NCBI RefSeq assembly: GCF_005771495.1
Contig: NZ_VAUW01000001.1
Location: forward strand, 1 to 64,000
Length of the DNA stretch: 64,000 nt
Reading direction: 5' to 3'
DNA from: Maribacter sp. ACAM166
GTDB lineage: Bacteria; Bacteroidota; Bacteroidia; Flavobacteriales; Flavobacteriaceae
The notes below the pieces were generated by a model. The model ran no database searches and was not told where the DNA came from. It saw only the letters and a list, made by a program, of their open reading frames with translations. This document shows positions 61,762 through 64,000 of this stretch, piece by piece. The position numbers were made by a program, and so were the translations under genes. Every line of letters starts with the position of its first letter. The first letter of the stretch is position 1.

Positions 61762-62070
61762 CTACTTTACAATTAATTTTCGAGTAGCTAGCTTATTTTT
61801 TTCAAAGACACGTAAAACGTACACACCTGCATCTAAATCTGAAAGATTTAATTCTTTACCTAGTATTGTTGTTTTTAGCAATAAGGTGCCAAAGACATCG
61901 TAAATAAAGATTTCTTTAGGTGCATTGAGGTTTGTGGAAATATAAACTTTGCCAGTAGTAACCGGATTCGGGTACATACTAAAACCATCGATATCTCCAT
62001 CGCTTCTGGTGCTTTGTCCATAGCTGAAGGAGATAAAAAGAAAAAAGATGATTAAGTAAAGGTGCTTCAT
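61762..62070 (-). CDS. Minimal T9SS type A sorting-domain protein (2)
   Basis: A 102-residue protein with a signal peptide (MKHLYLIIFFLFISFSYGQ) followed by only about 10 residues and then the sorting domain GFSMYPNPV ... IFIYDVFGTLLLKTTILGKE ... LDAGVYVLRVFEKNKLATRK. It matches the protein encoded at 61259 in every conserved position and lacks any cargo. It lies 158 bases upstream of that gene and 149 bases downstream of the tandem-repeat protein, all on the minus strand. Confidence 0.85.
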   Translation of the reverse strand: MKHLYLIIFFLFISFSYGQSTRSDGDIDGFSMYPNPVTTGKVYISTNLNAPKEIFIYDVFGTLLLKTTILGKELNLSDLDAGVYVLRVFEKNKLATRKLIVK

Positions 62071-62167
62071 ACGCTACTACCATACAAATTGTATACCACA
62101 AATATATGAATATTGATTACTGAAAGTCAAGGTGGTAGACCTATTATTTTGCATTTTTTCGATGAAA

Positions 62168-62195
62168 CGCAAAAAAGCCCACAATTTGCGGGCTC
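62168..62195 (-). terminator. Terminator after the tandem-repeat protein gene
   Basis: On the minus strand GCCCGCA and TGTGGGC form a 7-bp stem with one G-U pair and loop AAT, followed by TTTTTT. It ends about 25 bases beyond the stop of the repeat-protein gene. Confidence 0.7.
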
Positions 62196-62219
62196 TTTCT
62201 TAAACTTAGGTGCTTATTA

Positions 62220-64000
62220 TTAGTTAATTCCAGTTGTCCAACCAGCTGCCCATGTTGGTTCGCTAGCGCCTGCGCCTGCTCCAGTGTTATCACCAGTAGT
62301 GATAAATGTAGTATTAGCACCTGTATAATCAGTTTGAATAAATTCAGGTGCAGGAGTATCAAATTGAATCGGATTAATTGTTAGAGCATCGGCTTCAATA
62401 CGAACGCCTGCTTCTGTATCAGTATCTTTTACCTTAACACCTAGATCAACACCTGAAGTGTAGAAATTAGTAATGGTAAAAGAACCACCACCTTCTTTGA
62501 AATAAAGTGCACCCTCAGATACAGGACCTACTACAGTTATGTTAGTTAAAGTAGTTGTTGTTACTGGAGAGGCATCGCCATCATCACCATTGTTTGAACC
62601 TTCTATTCCAGCTTTAGCACCGCCTTTTATGTACCAGTTAGTACCATTACCTGTCCATCCATCAGCAAAGTCAATTGAATCGTCACCACTTCCTATTGAT
62701 ACTAGATTAACTCCATCAACAGCTCCACCGAAGAATTCGATTCCGTCATCACCTCCCATATAAGATTGTACGTTTTCGAATTTTGTGCCTGAACCAACTC
62801 CAAATAAAGAGACACCGTTAAACTCTTTGTCATTAGAAAAAGTAGCACCAGTATACTCAACTCTTAAATAGGTGATATCACCAGAATCGTCATCATTTTC
62901 GGTTCCGCCGTAAGTTAAATCACCAACCTCGGTAGTAACGTCAACACCTTTGTTAGTAGCTGCATTACCAGCAATTACCAAACCGCCCCAATCGCCAGCT
63001 GCTGGTGTATCTGAACCAGATGTCATTATAACAGGAGCAGTAGCTGTGCCGTTTATAAAAATCTGAGCTCCTCTTTCAACACCTACGAAAGCGGCTGTGC
63101 CACCTGTCGCCTTAATTAGAGTACCAGCAGGGATAGTTAATGATCCACCAGTTTTTACTACAAAACCATTTGTAAGAATGTATTCAATACTAGCATCTAA
63201 AGAAACATCACCTGTAACTTCACCCGCTAAATTTTGTTGGGTTGAAGCAGCACTATTGCTTAATCCAGTTGTCCAGCCAGCTGCCCAGTCAGGAGCGGCC
63301 GCACCGTTACCAGCGCCAGTTGCTAAACCTTCAACAAAGAAGTCTAAATTGGTGCCGATATAATCAGTTGCAGTAAATTCAGCAGGAGTATCAGCAAATT
63401 GAATATTTGAAATTGCTAGATTATCAGCATCTATTCTAGCGTTTGCTTCGATGTCAGTATCCTTAACTTTAATACCTAAATCTGCACCACTTATATAGAA
63501 ATTTTCAATTGTAAAGTTTCCACCACCTTCTTTGAAGTATAACGCTCCTTCGCTTACAGGACCTACTACGGTAATGTTACTTAGCGTTGTTGTTGTTACA
63601 GGAGTAGCGTTTCCATCATCTCCGTTATTTGAACCTTCGATTCCAGCTTTAGCACCACCAGCAATATACCAGTTAGAGCCACTACCTATCCATCCATCGG
63701 CAAAGTCAATTGAATCGTCACCACTTCCTATGGAAACTAAGTTGTTTCCTGTTACAGAACCACCGAAGAATTCAATTCCGTCATCACCTCCATTAAAAGA
63801 TTGAACATACTCGAATGTAGTACCTGAACCTACACCAAATAAAGAAACTCCGTTAAATTCTTTATCATTAGAAAATGTAGCGCCTGTATATTCTACTCTT
63901 AAGTAAGTAATTTCTCCTGAATTATCTGAAGAGTTTGAACCTCCGTAGGTTAGGTCACCCACTTCTGTGGTTACATCTACACCTTTATTCGTTGGTGCAT
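62220..64000 (-). CDS. Large surface protein with about 345-residue tandem repeats (5' part outside window)
   Basis: The frame is open from the right edge to a TAA at 62220-62222, at least 592 residues; an apparent Met at 63962 is really a valine codon (GTG) inside the repeat. Two repeat copies are visible, with the VGDLTYGG block at 63962 and again at 62927, exactly 1035 bases (345 codons) apart. Each contains YLRVEYTGATFSNDKEFNGV, GGDDGIEFFGG, GSGDDSIDFADGW, KAGIEGSNNGDDG and WAAGWTTG. The many Gly-Asp-Asn turns suggest a beta-helix or calcium-binding surface fold. The visible C-terminus ends WTTGIN, without a T9SS sorting domain; the export signal must be at the unseen N-terminus, probably as a lipoprotein. 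Confidence 0.8.
   Translation of the reverse strand, partial: APTNKGVDVTTEVGDLTYGGSNSSDNSGEITYLRVEYTGATFSNDKEFNGVSLFGVGSGTTFEYVQSFNGGDDGIEFFGGSVTGNNLVSIGSGDDSIDFADGWIGSGSNWYIAGGAKAGIEGSNNGDDGNATPVTTTTLSNITVVGPVSEGALYFKEGGGNFTIENFYISGADLGIKVKDTDIEANARIDADNLAISNIQFADTPAEFTATDYIGTNLDFFVEGLATGAGNGAAAPDWAAGWTTGLSNSAASTQQNLAGEVTGDVSLDASIEYILTNGFVVKTGGSLTIPAGTLIKATGGTAAFVGVERGAQIFINGTATAPVIMTSGSDTPAAGDWGGLVIAGNAATNKGVDVTTEVGDLTYGGTENDDDSGDITYLRVEYTGATFSNDKEFNGVSLFGVGSGTKFENVQSYMGGDDGIEFFGGAVDGVNLVSIGSGDDSIDFADGWTGNGTNWYIKGGAKAGIEGSNNGDDGDASPVTTTTLTNITVVGPVSEGALYFKEGGGSFTITNFYTSGVDLGVKVKDTDTEAGVRIEADALTINPIQFDTPAPEFIQTDYTGANTTFITTGDNTGAGAGASEPTWAAGWTTGIN
62220..64000 (-). repeat. Tandem DNA repeat, period 1035 bases
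   Basis: The two copies of the repeat are highly alike at the DNA level over long blocks, for example the stretches coding for GDDSIDFADGW and for EGALYFKEGG. The number of further copies beyond the window edge is unknown. Repeats of this size are substrates for recombination and assembly error. Confidence 0.8.

Noticed and set aside
62539-63804. Plus-strand open frames opposite the repeat protein, repeated at the same spacing
   Set aside because: They recur only because the minus-strand DNA is repeated; they are antisense shadows.
1-64000. CRISPR array, tRNA or rRNA genes
   Set aside because: No regularly spaced direct repeats and no cloverleaf or rRNA-like segments were seen when reading the intergenic regions.

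Overview
The window reads as chromosome of a marine-type member of the Flavobacteriaceae (Bacteroidota). The support is indirect but consistent: low GC, the Bacteroidota -7 promoter motif TAnnTTTG in front of several genes, type IX secretion sorting domains (both the gliding-motility type B and the type A forms), families largely restricted to the phylum (DUF4199, DUF3127, DUF3098, DUF4271, DUF4296, DUF4301, DUF2490), paired M16 peptidases and an L21 protein with a C-terminal extension. A genus cannot be named from sequence alone. I saw no rRNA, tRNA, CRISPR array, prophage or replication origin.

Layout. 1-840: right end of an IS982-like insertion sequence that has cut off the 5' part of a GIN-domain (DUF2807) gene. 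913-4949: an M16 peptidase pair and a DUF4199 membrane protein. 5037-5996: rplU-rpmA. 6100-9326: a deoxynucleotidase, a long gene-poor gap, a DUF3332 lipoprotein and ahcY. 9409-13011: a tight plus-strand run of phosphopantetheinyl transferase, thiamine-binding-like protein, PnuC transporter, NadR-type ribosylnicotinamide kinase and DUF4301, probably a vitamin/cofactor salvage unit. 13012-14433: two stretches of decayed coding sequence around a small PepSY-like secreted protein. 14434-21771: TonB-dependent receptor, a TIM-barrel protein, a Rieske-like lipoprotein, greA, HIT protein, sensor kinase, DUF3127 and aat. 21763-22994: a decayed DUF2490 gene behind an intact secreted-protein gene. 23013-26574: tag, then an SbtA-type bicarbonate transporter, a small protein, a LysR regulator and a CutA-like protein. 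27333-32445: a TetR-ABC-HlyD-TolC efflux/type I secretion operon whose ATPase motifs are strongly altered. 32466-39423: YitT, a thioredoxin-like protein, then the minus-strand cell-envelope run ftsX-DUF3098-uppP-truB-TonB-like protein and a type B T9SS-sorted protein. 39561-48640: leuS, a REP-like intergenic element, a zinc metallopeptidase, Lrp and saccharopine dehydrogenase, DUF423, an SLC13 transporter and glycerate kinase. 48871-58647: pckA, hemD-DUF4271-GT39, a dolichol-phosphate-mannose-synthase-like enzyme with pyrC and DUF4296, an epimerase and tyrS. 58697-64000: small lipoproteins (one interrupted by a stop codon), a LuxE/PaaK-like acyl-activating enzyme, two tiny proteins that are little more than a signal peptide plus a T9SS sorting domain, and the 3' part of a large protein built from about 345-residue tandem repeats that runs off the right edge.

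Most of the window is ordinary core genome. The more unusual elements are the number of decaying genes (the IS-cut GIN gene, the stop-interrupted frames at 13.2-14.4 kb, the DUF2490 pseudogene, the nonsense-interrupted lipoprotein at 59.7 kb), the SbtA/LysR/CutA-like cluster, the degenerate ABC ATPase, the cargo-less T9SS sorting proteins beside a tandem-repeat surface protein, and the hairpin at the predicted 5' end of the greA transcript.
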